A stretch of 64,000 nucleotides of DNA from Loktanella fryxellensis (GCF_900110065.1 NZ_FOCI01000007.1:98742-162741); one strand, 5' to 3'; shown: positions 42,096 through 52,346, numbered from the stretch's first letter. Notes: generated from the sequence alone by a model not told the origin. Program-made: numbers and translations.

Positions 42096-42443
42096 ATGGA
42101 TACCGATACCAACCTCATCACGACCGACAGGGTCAACGGCGCGAACGTCTATGGGGCCGACCGCGAGAAGATCGGCCACATCGACCATCTGCTGATCGAC
42201 AAGCCGTCAGGCAACGTGGCCTATGCGGTCATGAACTACGGCGGATTTCTGGGCATGGGCGCGGAAGAGCATCCGCTGCCGTGGAAATCCCTGCGCTACG
42301 ACCGCGAACTGGACGGCTACGTCACCAACCTGACGAACGACCAGCTGACCGGCGCACCGGAGCGGTCCGAGGACTGGAATCGCAACCGCGATTACGAGAC
42401 GCGTCTGCACGACCACTACGGCATGCCCGGCTATTGGGCCTGA
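42096..42443 (+). CDS. PRC-barrel domain protein
   Basis: This 115-residue protein carries a PRC-barrel (NVYGADREKIGHIDHLLIDKPSGNVAYAV) as in photosynthetic reaction-centre H subunits and RimM. It also has a conserved LPWKSLRYDRELDGYV. In non-phototrophs such proteins are often stress- or starvation-induced and of unknown function. AGGAGGAA precedes ATG 42096. It is convergent with aroC, 18 bp apart. Confidence 0.86.
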   Translation: MDTDTNLITTDRVNGANVYGADREKIGHIDHLLIDKPSGNVAYAVMNYGGFLGMGAEEHPLPWKSLRYDRELDGYVTNLTNDQLTGAPERSEDWNRNRDYETRLHDHYGMPGYWA

Positions 42444-42461
42444 TCTGACGGCGCGGTCGGA

Positions 42462-43565
42462 TCACCCGATCCGGCCGCGCACCCCACCCGTCTGCCCCCG
42501 GTCCAGCAGAATGTGGTCGAGGATGACGCAGGCCATCATTGCCTCTCCTACCGGGACCGCGCGGATACCGACGCAAGGGTCGTGGCGACCCTTGGTGATC
42601 ACTTCGGTCGGTTGACCGTCCATCGTGATCGACCGGCGCGGCGACAGGATCGACGAGGTGGGCTTCACGGCGAACCGCACCACCACGTCCTGCCCGGTGC
42701 TGATCCCACCCAGAATACCGCCCGCATGGTTGCTGGAATAGACAGGATCATCCGACCCCATCGCGATTTCGTCCGCATTGTCGCGCCCGGTCAGGGCTGC
42801 GACGGCCATTCCGTCACCGATCTCGACGCCTTTCACGGCATTGATGCTCATCATCGCGGCGGCGAGATCGGTATCGAGCTTGGCATAGATCGGCGCACCG
42901 ATGCCGGCGGGCACGCCGCTGGCCACCACCTCGATGATCGCGCCGACGGAATTGTGATCGTCCTTGCGCAGCCACGTGAGGTAATCCTCCCACTCTGCCG
43001 CGGCCACCGCATCTGGGCACCAGAAGTCGTTGCGCGCGATCTGGTCCATGTCCAACCGGCTGCGGTCGATCCTGCGGTCGCCCATCTGCACCATGTAGCC
43101 GGTGACAGTCACCTGCGGTGCGACGACGCCGAGCGCTGCCCGTGCCACGCCGCCCGCCGCCACCCGCGCCGCCGTTTCGCGCGCCGACGACCGGCCGCCG
43201 CCGCGCGGATCCCGCAGGCCGTATTTCTGGTGATAGGTGATGTCCGCATGACCGGGGCGGAAGGTGTTCAGGATATCGCCGTAATCCTTGGACCGCTGGT
43301 CGGTGTTGCGGATCATCAGCTGAATCGGCGTGCCGGTCGTGCGCCCCTCGTACACGCCGGACAGGATTTCCACCGCGTCGGGTTCATTGCGCTGGGTCGT
43401 GTTGCGGTTCTGGCCGGGCCGCCGCTTGTCCAGCCAGTGCTGGATTATCGCAGGGTCCAGCGCCACCCCCGGCGGGCAGCCGTCGATGGTCGCCCCAAGG
43501 GCGGGGCCATGGCTTTCGCCCCATGTGGTGAACCGGAACAGATGACCGAAAGTGTTGACCGACAT
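42462..43565 (-). CDS. aroC: chorismate synthase
   Basis: AroC makes chorismate from EPSP, last step of the shikimate pathway. The 367-residue enzyme shows [34 protein letters not shown] (FMN and substrate site), [20 protein letters not shown] and the C-terminal [15 protein letters not shown]. Monocistronic here, with a PRC-barrel gene convergent. Its product feeds the chorismate mutase at 36037-36333. Confidence 0.96.
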   Translation of the reverse strand: MSVNTFGHLFRFTTWGESHGPALGATIDGCPPGVALDPAIIQHWLDKRRPGQNRNTTQRNEPDAVEILSGVYEGRTTGTPIQLMIRNTDQRSKDYGDILNTFRPGHADITYHQKYGLRDPRGGGRSSARETAARVAAGGVARAALGVVAPQVTVTGYMVQMGDRRIDRSRLDMDQIARNDFWCPDAVAAAEWEDYLTWLRKDDHNSVGAIIEVVASGVPAGIGAPIYAKLDTDLAAAMMSINAVKGVEIGDGMAVAALTGRDNADEIAMGSDDPVYSSNHAGGILGGISTGQDVVVRFAVKPTSSILSPRRSITMDGQPTEVITKGRHDPCVGIRAVPVGEAMMACVILDHILLDRGQTGGVRGRIG

Positions 43566-43741
43566 GGATGGATTGCCCCGCTGATTGCATCAGCGGCTTA
43601 GCCCATCGCTGGCGCGGGTTCAATTCGGGCAGACCCCACCCGCGCCGTGCGCCATGGTGAATGTTGCCATCGCCATCTGCGACAATCTGTGCCAGCTTTA
43701 AGGTGTAAATAGTCGGTAGCAGGCTTGGGAGGGGTCATCAC

Positions 43742-45079
43742 ATGGCGGATGTAACGGTCACATCACCACCGCAGGGCGGGCAGAAGATGTCGCTGACGAT
43801 GCAGATCATCATTGCGATGGGGCTGGGAATCGTGGTCGGCGTCGCCTTCGACACGCTCGATTCCGCATTCATCGACACGCATATCGTCGCGGGCTTCTTC
43901 GACATGATCGGTGACATGTTCCTGAACGCGCTGAACATGCTGGTCGTGCCGTTGGTGTTCTTCTCGCTCATCACCGGGGTGGCGGGTATCGGCGACGTGC
44001 GCGTGCTGGGACGGGTCGGGACGAAATCCTTTGGCCTCTATATCTTCACCACGGGGCTGGCGATCACCGTGGCGCTGGTGCTGGCGACGCTGATCGGACC
44101 AGGGCAGGGGTTCGACATGACCGGCATCGACACCACCGGTGTCGCGGCGGCCGAGGCACCCAGCGTCTGGGCGACCTTCGCCGACGTGATCCCGAGGAAC
44201 CCGGTGGCAGCGTTCGCCAACGGCGCGATGCTGCAGGTGATCTTCTATACCGTCGTGCTGGGCGTCGCCGTGCTGATGCTGGGCGACCGGTCGAAGCCCT
44301 TCCTTGCCGCCTGCGACTACATGAACGACGTGATGATGAAGATCGTCGATCTGGTGATGCGCGTGGCGCCCTACGGCGTGTTTGCCCTGATCGCCAAGAC
44401 GTTCGCCGAACAGGGGCTGGGGCTGTTCATCCCCGTCATCGCCTATGTGCTGACGCTGGTGGGGGCGCTGTTCGTGCACCTGTTCATCACACTGCCGGGC
44501 CTGTTGAGGCTGCTCAGCGGTCTGAACCCGTTGACGTTCATGGCCAAGATGCGCCCCGCGCAGATATTTGCGTTCTCGACGGCGTCGTCGAACGCGACCA
44601 TCCCCGTGACCTATCAGTGCGTCACCGAACGGATGGGCGTGGAAAAGGGCGTGGCGTCGTTCTGCATCCCCTTCGGGGCCACCATCAACATGGACGGCAC
44701 GGCGATCATGCAGGGGGTCGCGACGGTGTTCCTTGCCAACGTCTATGGGATCGATCTGGGGATCGGTGGCTATGTCACCGTGATCGGCATGGCGGTGCTG
44801 GCGTCCATCGGGACGGCGGGTGTGCCGGGGGTCGGGCTTGTGATGCTGACGATGGTGCTGACGCAGGTGGGCCTGCCGATCGAGGGGATCGCCATCATCC
44901 TCGGCGTGGACCGGCTGATGGACATGATCCGCACGGCGGTGAACATCACCGGTGACGCGGTGGTCACGACGATCATCGCCAAGGGCGAGGGCAAGTTCGA
45001 CCAGCGCGTGTTCGACGATCCCAACGCCGGAATCGTGACCGGCGATGACGTGGTCCTGCCGGGTGCGCAGACCGCCTGA
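43742..45079 (+). CDS. dicarboxylate/amino-acid:cation symporter (DctA/GltP family)
   Basis: This 445-residue transporter has the family's serine-rich hairpin SSNATIPVTYQC and the substrate/cation site GATINMDGTAIMQGV. Both are shared by C4-dicarboxylate and glutamate/aspartate carriers, with eight helices and two re-entrant loops. I cannot say whether the substrate is succinate/malate or glutamate/aspartate. A terminator lies shortly after the stop. Confidence 0.9.
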   Translation: MADVTVTSPPQGGQKMSLTMQIIIAMGLGIVVGVAFDTLDSAFIDTHIVAGFFDMIGDMFLNALNMLVVPLVFFSLITGVAGIGDVRVLGRVGTKSFGLYIFTTGLAITVALVLATLIGPGQGFDMTGIDTTGVAAAEAPSVWATFADVIPRNPVAAFANGAMLQVIFYTVVLGVAVLMLGDRSKPFLAACDYMNDVMMKIVDLVMRVAPYGVFALIAKTFAEQGLGLFIPVIAYVLTLVGALFVHLFITLPGLLRLLSGLNPLTFMAKMRPAQIFAFSTASSNATIPVTYQCVTERMGVEKGVASFCIPFGATINMDGTAIMQGVATVFLANVYGIDLGIGGYVTVIGMAVLASIGTAGVPGVGLVMLTMVLTQVGLPIEGIAIILGVDRLMDMIRTAVNITGDAVVTTIIAKGEGKFDQRVFDDPNAGIVTGDDVVLPGAQTA

Positions 45080-45101
45080 CCGGGGACGTGCGACGGAACA
45101 G

Positions 45102-45128
45102 GGGGCCGCAGGCGACTGCGCCCCTTTT
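45102..45128 (+). terminator. intrinsic terminator of the symporter gene
   Basis: GGGGCCGCAG-GCGA-CTGCGCCCC followed by TTTT; one bulged base in the stem. Confidence 0.75.
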
Positions 45129-45157
45129 CATTTGGCCACGCCACAGCTAGCCTGATC

Positions 45158-45240
45158 CTACCTCGGGGGGCCTTCACTGGCTGAGATGCGCAAGCGGACC
45201 CGTTGAACCTGAACCGGTTAGGACCGGCGGAGGGAAGGTA
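45158..45240 (+). ncRNA. TPP riboswitch (THI element)
   Basis: The conserved parts are in order: TCGGGGGGCC (near 45163), CTGAGA at 45181, ACCCGTTGAACCTGA near 45199-45213, and CCGGTTAGGACCGGCGGAGGGAAG. They match the thiamine-pyrophosphate aptamer. It ends about 50 bases before thiB, so bound TPP probably blocks its translation or transcription. Confidence 0.95.
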
Positions 45241-45288
45241 TGGCAATCCCGCTATCCCCCCAATCCGCCCGTCGTTTTGGAGGATGCC

Positions 45289-46284
45289 ATGACCATGACC
45301 CTTGCAAACGTCGGTGCCACTGCAAGCATCGCGCTGATCTGCGCCACCGCCGCCGTGGCCCAGACGGACCTGCCTACGCTGAACGTGCTAACCTACGACA
45401 GCTTTACCACCGACTACGGCCCCGGCCCCGCGATCGAGGCCGCGTTCGAGGCGGAATGCGCCTGCGATCTGGTGTTCACCGGCGCGGGCGACGGCGCAGC
45501 CCTGCTGTCGCGTCTGCAACTGGAAGACGCCCGGACCGACGCGGACATCGTGCTGGGGCTGGACACCAACCTGACCGCCGCCGCCCGCGCGTTAGGCCTG
45601 TTCGCGCCGCATGGTGTCGTCGCCGACCTGACGCTGCCCGTCGCGTGGGACGACGACACGTTCCTGCCGTTCGACTGGGGCTACCTCGCCTTCGTGGCGC
45701 TGCGCGACACCGCACCCGTCAGCTCGTTCCGGGCGCTGGCGGACAGCGACCTGCAGGTGGTGATCCAGGACCCGCGGTCGTCCACGCCGGGTCTTGGCCT
45801 GCTGATGTGGGTCCATGCGGTGCACGGCGACGACGCGCCCGGCGTCTGGGCGGATCTGGCCGACAACATCGTCACCGTCACCCCCGGCTGGACAGAGGCC
45901 TACAACCTGTTCCTTGCAGGAGAGGCGGATGCGGTGCTGTCCTATACCACGTCCCCCGCCTATCACCTGATCGCCGAGGGTGACGATACCAAGACGGCAT
46001 GGGCGTTCGACGAAGGCAACTACCTGCAGGTCGAGGTGGCGGGCAAGCTGGCGGCGACGGACCAGCCCGAACTTGCCGACCAGTTCATGGCATTCATGGC
46101 GGGGCCCGCGTTCCAGCAGGTCATCCCCGAGACGAACTGGATGTATCCTGCCACGGATGTGCCCCTGCCCGACGGGTTCGACACGCTGACCGTGCCCGCG
46201 CAGGGTCTGCTGCTGTCGTCGGAGGACGCGGGTGCGTTGCGCGATCCGCTGGTCGAGGCATGGCGCACGGCCCTGTCGCAGTGA
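45289..46284 (+). CDS. thiB: thiamine ABC transporter, periplasmic binding protein
   Basis: ThiB captures thiamine, its phosphates, or both in the periplasm. The 331-residue precursor has a signal peptide (about residues 1-24, ending near AVAQT). The mature protein opens LPTLNVLTYDSFTTDYGPGP, the ThiB signature, and contains FDWGYLAFV. GGAGG precedes ATG 45289. It is controlled by the TPP riboswitch just upstream, and its stop overlaps the thiP start by one base. Confidence 0.95.
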   Translation: MTMTLANVGATASIALICATAAVAQTDLPTLNVLTYDSFTTDYGPGPAIEAAFEAECACDLVFTGAGDGAALLSRLQLEDARTDADIVLGLDTNLTAAARALGLFAPHGVVADLTLPVAWDDDTFLPFDWGYLAFVALRDTAPVSSFRALADSDLQVVIQDPRSSTPGLGLLMWVHAVHGDDAPGVWADLADNIVTVTPGWTEAYNLFLAGEADAVLSYTTSPAYHLIAEGDDTKTAWAFDEGNYLQVEVAGKLAATDQPELADQFMAFMAGPAFQQVIPETNWMYPATDVPLPDGFDTLTVPAQGLLLSSEDAGALRDPLVEAWRTALSQ

Positions 46285-47783
46285 TGCGGCAACTCCCCGC
46301 GTGGGGTGCGGCGGCGCTGGTCGCTGCCCTGACGCTGGGCACCCTGCTGGCGGTCGCCCTGCGGGCAGAGGTCGGGCGCGGGCTGTCGCCCGGCGACTGG
46401 GCCGCGATCCGCTTCACCGTGCTGCAGGCCGTCGCATCGGCCGTACTGAGCGTGGCCTTGGCGGTGCCCGTCGCACGCGCGCTGGCGCGGCGCAGCTTTC
46501 GGGGGCGGGGGCTGCTGGTGATGGCGCTGGGCGCGCCGTTCATCCTGCCCGTGATCGTGGCGGTGCTGGGGCTGCTCGCGGTGTTTGGGCGCGGCGGGCT
46601 GGTGAATGCGGGGTTGGCGCAGATCGGTGTCGCCCCTGTGTCGATCTATGGCGCGGGGGGCGTCGTGCTGGCGCATGTGTTCTTCAACCTGCCGCTGGCG
46701 GTGCGCCTGCTGCTGCAAGGTTGGCTCGCTATCCCGGCGGAACGGTTCCGGCTGGCCGCCCAGTTGAACGCCCCGGTCTGGCGCCTGCTGGAGGTGCCGA
46801 TGCTGGCCCGCACCGTGCCGGGCGCACTGCTGGTCGTGTTCCTGATCTGCTTGACCAGCTTTGCTGTGGCTCTAACGCTTGGTGGTGGCCCGCGGGCCAC
46901 GACGGTGGAACTTGCGATCTGGCAGGCGGTGCGGTTCGACTTCGACCTTGGTCGTGCGGCGCTGCTGGCCTGCGTGCAGTTCGCGCTGTGCGCGGTGGCG
47001 GCACTGGTGGCGTGGCGGGTGACCCCGGTGGACGGGTTCGGCAGCGGGCTGGACCGTGTCGTCGCGCGGTGGGACCAGAGGCCCGCCGATTGGCTGTGGC
47101 TGGCAGGCGTCGCCCTGTTCCTCTCCCTGCCGCTGGGCATGGTCCTGTGGCGCGGCGTGCCGGGGCTGCTGGCGATGCCCGGCGACATCTGGGTCGCCGC
47201 GGGCTGGTCGCTGGGGGTGGCGACCGGATCGACGGTGCTGTGCCTGACGCTGGCCCTGACGCTGGCGCTGCGCGGGGGCTGGATGGCCAGCGTGCTGGGT
47301 GTGCTGCCGCTAGCGGCGAGTGCGCTGGTCATGGGCACCGGGCTGTTCGTGATGCTCCGGCCCTTTGCCAATCCCACCGCGCTGGCGCTGCCCGTGGCGT
47401 TGGTGGTCAATGCGGTGACCGCGCTGCCCTTTGCCCTGCGGGTGCTGACGCCTGCGGTGGCCGACATCCGTGCCAGCTATGGCCAGATGGCGGCGCTGCT
47501 GGGGCTGCGGGGGGCGGCGTTGCTGCGCGTGGTGATCCTGCCGCGCCTGCGCCGTCCGCTGGGGTTCGCGGCAGGGCTGACGGCAGCGCTGTCGATCGGC
47601 GATCTGGGGGTGATCGCGTTGTTCGCCAGCGACACGGTCGAGACTTTGCCGCTGGCGATGTCGCGTCTGATGGGCGCCTACCGGATGGACGCGGCGGCAG
47701 GGGCGGGTGTTTTGCTGCTGGCGCTGGCGATGGGCGCGTTCTGGATCTGCGATCGCGGGGGGCGGATGGATGCTGACGTTTGA
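46284..47783 (+). CDS. thiP: thiamine ABC transporter permease
   Basis: This 499-residue permease has two fused halves of about six helices each, as in ThiP and FbpB. EAA-type loops are QLNAPVWRLLEVPMLARTVPG in the first half and ALLGLRGAALLRVVILPRLRRP in the second. It forms the channel with ThiQ. ATG 46284 overlaps the thiB stop by one base, and its end overlaps thiQ by 14 bases. Confidence 0.94.
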   Translation: MRQLPAWGAAALVAALTLGTLLAVALRAEVGRGLSPGDWAAIRFTVLQAVASAVLSVALAVPVARALARRSFRGRGLLVMALGAPFILPVIVAVLGLLAVFGRGGLVNAGLAQIGVAPVSIYGAGGVVLAHVFFNLPLAVRLLLQGWLAIPAERFRLAAQLNAPVWRLLEVPMLARTVPGALLVVFLICLTSFAVALTLGGGPRATTVELAIWQAVRFDFDLGRAALLACVQFALCAVAALVAWRVTPVDGFGSGLDRVVARWDQRPADWLWLAGVALFLSLPLGMVLWRGVPGLLAMPGDIWVAAGWSLGVATGSTVLCLTLALTLALRGGWMASVLGVLPLAASALVMGTGLFVMLRPFANPTALALPVALVVNAVTALPFALRVLTPAVADIRASYGQMAALLGLRGAALLRVVILPRLRRPLGFAAGLTAALSIGDLGVIALFASDTVETLPLAMSRLMGAYRMDAAAGAGVLLLALAMGAFWICDRGGRMDADV

Positions 47784-48462
47784 CGGCGTGGTCCTGACCC
47801 AAGGCACGTTCCGCCTGCAGGCGGATCTGACGGTCGCACCGGGAATCACGGCGGTGATCGGCCCGTCGGGGGGCGGCAAGTCCACCCTGCTTGCGGCCAT
47901 CGCCGGGTTCCTGACACCCGTGACCGGGCGCATCCTGTGGCAGGGTGACGATATGGCAGGGCGCGATCCGGGGGCGCGTCCGGTGGTGATGCTGTTTCAG
48001 GACCACAACCTGTTCCCGCATCTGACCGTCGCGCAGAACGTCGGACTGGCGCTGGCGCCCCGTCTGCGGTTGTCGGCAGGGCAGGGCGCGCAGGTTGCCA
48101 CCGCCCTGCGCGATGTGGGGCTGGCGGGGATGGGTGACCGCAAGCCCGGGGCATTGTCCGGCGGGCAGCAGGGCCGGGCCGCCCTTGCGCGGGTATTGCT
48201 GTCGGATCGCGGGATCGTGCTGCTGGACGAGGCGTTCGCGGCTCTCGGTCCCGCCCTGCGGAGCGAGATGCTGGTGCTGGTGCGCGACCGGCTCGCGGCC
48301 AGCGGGCGCACGGTGCTGGTCGTCACCCACGACCCTGCGGATGCGGTGCAGTTCGCGGACCATGTGGTGCTGGTCGCCGACGGGGTGGCGCATCCACCGC
48401 AGCCTACGGCAGCGCTGTTCGCCGATCCGCCCCCTGCCTTGCGCGCCTATCTGGGGGCATGA
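47770..48462 (+). CDS. thiQ: thiamine ABC transporter ATPase
   Basis: This 230-residue ATPase completes ThiBPQ. Walker A is GPSGGGKST, the Q-loop MLFQDHNLFPHLTV, the signature LSGGQQGRAALARVLL, Walker B IVLLDEAFAALGP, and the switch His is in VVTHDP. The usual LSGGQRQR reads LSGGQQGR, as in many ThiQ. ATG 47770 lies within the end of thiP. Confidence 0.94.
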   Translation: MLTFDGVVLTQGTFRLQADLTVAPGITAVIGPSGGGKSTLLAAIAGFLTPVTGRILWQGDDMAGRDPGARPVVMLFQDHNLFPHLTVAQNVGLALAPRLRLSAGQGAQVATALRDVGLAGMGDRKPGALSGGQQGRAALARVLLSDRGIVLLDEAFAALGPALRSEMLVLVRDRLAASGRTVLVVTHDPADAVQFADHVVLVADGVAHPPQPTAALFADPPPALRAYLGA

Positions 48463-48469
48463 TGCAAAA

Positions 48470-48498
48470 GGGGCCCGCCGGATGATCCGGCAGGCCCC
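48470..48498 (-). terminator. intrinsic terminator between thiQ and petC
   Basis: An almost perfect stem (GGGGCC-GCCGGAT...ATCCGGC-GGCCCC, one bulged base) separates convergent thiQ and petC. On the minus strand it is followed by TTTT, so it mainly ends petABC; it may stop thiQ transcripts too. Confidence 0.8.
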
Positions 48499-48523
48499 GC
48501 TGTCGTTCCCTGACCCGGCGGGA

Positions 48524-49393
48524 TCAGTCCTTGAGCTTGTTCTTGTGCGGTGCCCAGATCCGCTTGTTCGTGAGGTACAGTAGAACCGCCAGCACCGACA
48601 GGAACAGCACGCCGGTCAGGCCGGCCTGCTTTCGGGCGGTCATCTTGGGCTCTGCGGTCCACATCAGAAAGGCAGCGACATCCATCGACTGGGATTCCAG
48701 CGTGGCTTCGTGTCCGTCGTCGAACACCACGTCATCGCCATAGAGCGGCTGCGACATGGCGATCCAGCTTCCGGGGACCGTGTGGTTGCCATCGGCGTCC
48801 TTGCATTCGTCCGGAAATCCGCCGTTCGCGAAGGCCACGTTGTAGAAGCCGTCCATGGGCGTTTCCATGTTCAGCGCACACTCGGGCTCTTCTTCGTAGC
48901 CGGTCATCAGGGACGCGATGTATTCCGCGCCGCCCATGCCGTTCACCAGCTGGCTCAGGCCTGTGCCCCAGGGGCCGTGAAATCCTGCGCGGGCCTTGGC
49001 CATCATCGACAGGTCGGGTGCGTTGGACAGCGACGACTGCGGGTAATAGTCGGTCGGCGTGGCGACCCGGTAATCGCCGGCACCGTCGGCCAGCGACATG
49101 TCGAAGACTTCGAAGTTCTCGGCATAGGCGCGCATCTGGTCGTCTGGCAGGGCGGGGCCGCCCTCGTCCGCGAGGGTGCGGAACGCAACCCGCTCCAGCC
49201 CGTGACAGGCCGCGCAGATTTCGGTGTAGATCTTCAGCCCGCGCTGCAACTGCATCGTGTCATAGCTGCCGAACGGCCCCTCGAAGGGAAAGGCATAGTC
49301 GGTCACGTGGGCTTCCGACGCTGCCTGTGCAGCCCCCGCGTTCAACGCGAGGGCTGCCGTGGCGGCGAGGGTCAGGGTGCGAAACATCGTCAT
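48524..49393 (-). CDS. petC: cytochrome c1 of the bc1 complex
   Basis: This 289-residue precursor has a signal peptide (about 1-25, ending AQAAS). The c-type heme motif CAACH is at residues 60-64, and the distal Met is probably in the ETPMDGF region. A C-terminal membrane anchor (LTGVLFLSVLAVLLYL) follows MTARKQAG. It passes electrons from the Rieske protein to soluble cytochromes c. ATG 49393 follows GAGGAAGGA. The frame stays open upstream through petB, but this is not a fused fbcH gene: both genes have their own start and stop. Confidence 0.95.
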   Translation of the reverse strand: MTMFRTLTLAATAALALNAGAAQAASEAHVTDYAFPFEGPFGSYDTMQLQRGLKIYTEICAACHGLERVAFRTLADEGGPALPDDQMRAYAENFEVFDMSLADGAGDYRVATPTDYYPQSSLSNAPDLSMMAKARAGFHGPWGTGLSQLVNGMGGAEYIASLMTGYEEEPECALNMETPMDGFYNVAFANGGFPDECKDADGNHTVPGSWIAMSQPLYGDDVVFDDGHEATLESQSMDVAAFLMWTAEPKMTARKQAGLTGVLFLSVLAVLLYLTNKRIWAPHKNKLKD

Positions 49394-49404
49394 GTGGTCC
49401 TTCC

Positions 49405-50745
49405 TCACTCTGCCGGGCTGACGATGGTCTTGGTGCCACCGGTGCCCGCATAGTGCGATTTGAAATCGTCTTCGATCGTGGCCGGTGTCGCCAGAGGCTT
49501 CTCCATCACGCCAAGCAGCGGCAGGATCACGAGGAAGTAGGCGAACCAGTAGGTGGATGCGATCAGCGAGATCCAGTCGAAGGGGAACTCTGCCGGTTGC
49601 GCGCCGACCCAGGCCAGCACCACGAAGTCCACGACCAGCAGCGAGAACCACCATTTGAACATCGGGCGGAAGCGGCCGGACCGCACGCTCGAGGTATCGA
49701 GCCACGGCGCAAGCGCCATGACCGCGATGGCACCGAACATCGCCAGCACACCGAAGAACTTGGCGTCGATGATGCCGAAGCTGAGGAACTGGACGATCTG
49801 CACGACCCAGACGTCCGCGGTAAAGGCGCGCAGGATTGCGTAGAACGGCAGGAAGTACCATTCCGGCACGATGTGCGCGGGCGTCACGAGGGCGTTTGCG
49901 GGAATGTAGTTGTCCGGGTGGCCGAGGTAGTTCGGCATGAAGCCGACGATGGCCATGAACACCGCGAGGATGATCGCTAGCGCGAACAGGTCCTTGATCA
50001 CGAAGTAGGGCCAGAACGGCAGCGTGTCCTTTTCGGCGTCTTCCTTTGAGGTGCGGCGCACCTCGACCCCTGTGGGGTTGTTGTTGCCGGTCGTGTGGAA
50101 CGCCCAGATGTGCACGATCGTCAGGCCGAGCAGGATGAAGGGCATCAGGTAGTGCAACGAGAAGAAGCGGTTCAGAGCGGGCTGACCCACGGCGGACGCA
50201 CCCAGCAGCCAAGTCTGCACTGATTCGCCCACGAAGGGGATGGCGCCGAACAGGCCGGTGATCACGGCGGTACCGTGGAACGACATCTGGCCCCAGGGCA
50301 GCACGTAACCCATGAACGCGGTGCCCATCATCAGCAGATACATCAGCATGCCGATGATCCACGTCACCTCGCGCGGGGCCTTGTAGGACCCGTAGTAGAG
50401 GCTACGGAAGATGTGCAGATAGACGGCCACGAAGAACAGCGAGGCGCCGTTCATGTGGAAGTAGCGGATCATCGCGCCGCCGTTCACGTCGCGCATGATG
50501 TGTTCGACCGAGGCGAAGGCCATGTCCACGTGCGGGGTATAGTGCATGACCAGCACGATGCCGGTGACGATCTGCAGGACCAGCGTGAACACCAGGACAA
50601 TGCCCCAGATCCACATCCAGTTCAGGTTCTTGGGTGTCGGGATGAACAGCGCGTCATACATCAGGCCGACGATGGGCAACCGCTTGTGGAGCCACTTTTC
50701 GCCGTTCGACGACGGCTCGTAGTGGTCGTGGGGAATACCAGCCAT
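49405..50745 (-). CDS. petB: cytochrome b of the bc1 complex
   Basis: This 446-residue membrane protein has eight helices and binds hemes bL and bH and quinones. Heme-ligand helices include [20 protein letters not shown] and [23 protein letters not shown]. The Qo motif [13 protein letters not shown] (PEWY) and the cd-loop [22 protein letters not shown] are intact. It is 12 bases after petA and 11 before petC. Confidence 0.97.
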   Translation of the reverse strand: MAGIPHDHYEPSSNGEKWLHKRLPIVGLMYDALFIPTPKNLNWMWIWGIVLVFTLVLQIVTGIVLVMHYTPHVDMAFASVEHIMRDVNGGAMIRYFHMNGASLFFVAVYLHIFRSLYYGSYKAPREVTWIIGMLMYLLMMGTAFMGYVLPWGQMSFHGTAVITGLFGAIPFVGESVQTWLLGASAVGQPALNRFFSLHYLMPFILLGLTIVHIWAFHTTGNNNPTGVEVRRTSKEDAEKDTLPFWPYFVIKDLFALAIILAVFMAIVGFMPNYLGHPDNYIPANALVTPAHIVPEWYFLPFYAILRAFTADVWVVQIVQFLSFGIIDAKFFGVLAMFGAIAVMALAPWLDTSSVRSGRFRPMFKWWFSLLVVDFVVLAWVGAQPAEFPFDWISLIASTYWFAYFLVILPLLGVMEKPLATPATIEDDFKSHYAGTGGTKTIVSPAE

Positions 50746-50757
50746 GGGTCTCTCTCC

Positions 50758-51339
50758 TTAACCGAGTTGGATTGTCGTGGCATCCACGAAGGACGCGACA
50801 GGAATGGGAAGGTTGCGCGGTGCCGGCCCCTGACGGATACGGCCCGACGTGTCGTAGTGCGACCCGTGGCAGGGGCAGAACCAGCCGCCGAAGTTGCCTT
50901 CCTGACCCAGCGGCACGCAGCCGAGATGCGTGCACACCCCCATCTGCACCAGCCACGCGCCGGGCGCGGCGTCGGAGCCTTCGGGGTTGGGCAGGGCGCG
51001 GTTGGCGTCTGTCGCGTCGGAGCTTGCGTCAAGGTTGGCATTCTCGGCCAGCTGGTCGGGCAGGTCTGACAGTTCAACGGCGTTCGCCGCCTCGATTTCC
51101 TCGGCGGTGCGATAACGGATGAACACGGGCTTGCCCTGCCACAGCACGGTGAGCTGCGTGCCTTCGGTGACGCCGCTGACATCGACGCGGATCGAGGCGA
51201 GCGCCTGCACGTCGGCGGAGGGGTTCATCTGGTTGATGAGCGGCCAGACGGCGGCGCCGCCGACCACGGCAGCAGCACCTGCCGTCGCATAATACAGGAA
51301 ATCGCGGCGGGTGCCCTGATGTTCGTCTGCATGTGACAT
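50758..51339 (-). CDS. petA: Rieske iron-sulfur protein of the bc1 complex
   Basis: This 193-residue subunit oxidises ubiquinol with cytochrome b. The twin-arginine anchor [20 protein letters not shown] at residues 9-28 targets it to Tat. The [2Fe-2S] site has Cys136 and His138 in CTHLGC and Cys155 and His158 in CPCHGSHYD, and the [10 protein letters not shown] neck follows. ATG 51339 is chosen; an in-frame ATG at 51438 would place the Tat motif too far in. Confidence 0.96.
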   Translation of the reverse strand: MSHADEHQGTRRDFLYYATAGAAAVVGGAAVWPLINQMNPSADVQALASIRVDVSGVTEGTQLTVLWQGKPVFIRYRTAEEIEAANAVELSDLPDQLAENANLDASSDATDANRALPNPEGSDAAPGAWLVQMGVCTHLGCVPLGQEGNFGGWFCPCHGSHYDTSGRIRQGPAPRNLPIPVASFVDATTIQLG

Positions 51340-51616
51340 TGGGTTGTCTCCGGGTATGGTGGACGCGCCAGGCGGCGGCCCTGCGATATGACAAACGGGC
51401 CGTAAAGCCCTGATCGAACGGTATCTAGCGACAGGCACCCGGTCAGTCCAGCGGACATTCCAGCGCAGGCAGCGCGCTTGCGGCGGGAATGACGCAGTCG
51501 TGTCACGGGGGCCATCCGGTCCTCTGATCCGTTGCCTTATGCCGCGGATACGTCACCCGATCATGAACGACGCCCAGACGGCCGCAGACCGCGGCAGGGC
51601 CGTGCGATGCAGCCGT

Positions 51617-52222
51617 TCAGGCGGAAACGGCGGTCTGCCGCATCGTCGGGCGCTGGTCGTAGGCAGCGAACCACGCGGCCAGCGCGTCATGTCCCTGCCG
51701 CCAGCCGCGCGCGTCGTGCCGCAGGTCGAGGTAGGACAGCGCACAGGCGACGGCGATCTGCGCCATGTCGCGGGGCCCCGTCAGGTGCGACATCCAGCGC
51801 GCGTCGATCGCGGACACGGCCTGCATGACCTTGTGCCACTGGGCGTCCATCCAGTCTGTGGACTGCTGCGCCGCGGGCCGCATCCGCGCCTCGTAAGTAA
51901 TGGCGAGGGCGGCTTCCATCATGCCGTCCGCCGTCGCCTCCAGCGTCAGCACCTCGTAAAGGCGCGAGGCCGGGTAGAAATCGGTGCCCGCATGTTCGTC
52001 GAGGAAGCGCGTGATGACCCGGCTGTCGTAGATCGCGGGGCCGTGATCGCGCAGCAGGGCGGGGATCTTGCCCAGCGGATTGGCGGCGCCGACGGTCGCA
52101 TCCTTGGCCATGGGCGAGGTGGACACGGTCACTTCCGTCACGGTGTCGAGCAGGTTCGCCTCCCGCAGCAGGACGCGGCATTTGCGGGCGAAGGGCGAGG
52201 CGGGCGACATCAGAAGCTGCAT
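51617..52222 (-). CDS. glutathione S-transferase family protein
   Basis: This 201-residue GST has a thioredoxin-fold N-terminus (MQLLMSPASPFARKCRVLL, with the catalytic Ser among SPASPF). The glutathione-binding NPLGKIPALL and YDSRVITRFLDEHAG follow, then an all-helical C-terminal domain. Its subgroup and substrate are not clear. It is monocistronic and downstream of the intergenic element that follows mtaB. Confidence 0.88.
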   Translation of the reverse strand: MQLLMSPASPFARKCRVLLREANLLDTVTEVTVSTSPMAKDATVGAANPLGKIPALLRDHGPAIYDSRVITRFLDEHAGTDFYPASRLYEVLTLEATADGMMEAALAITYEARMRPAAQQSTDWMDAQWHKVMQAVSAIDARWMSHLTGPRDMAQIAVACALSYLDLRHDARGWRQGHDALAAWFAAYDQRPTMRQTAVSA

Positions 52223-52284
52223 AGGGGTGTCCTGTGGTTTCGACCGCAGGCAATCACAGCGCAGCAGCCGTGGCAAGCGGCGCA

Positions 52285-52346
52285 GGGGGCGCTGCCCCCA
52301 CAGCCAAGGGGCCGTTCCCCCGGAGTATTTCCGAAAAAAGCGAGGA
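52285..52346 (-). repeat. intergenic GC-hairpin element, copy 2
   Basis: GGGGGC-GCT-GCCCCC, a further GC-rich stem, then CCCCCGGAGTATTTCCG running to the minus-strand stop of mtaB. It shares its arrangement and the CCCCCGG-N-TATTT core with the copy at 6903-6958. It probably ends or protects the mtaB transcript. Confidence 0.6.

Noticed and set aside
48524..50362. A single fused cytochrome b/c1 gene (fbcH type)
   Set aside because: The petC frame stays open upstream through petB by chance, but petB has its own stop at 49405 and petC its own signal peptide and ribosome site.
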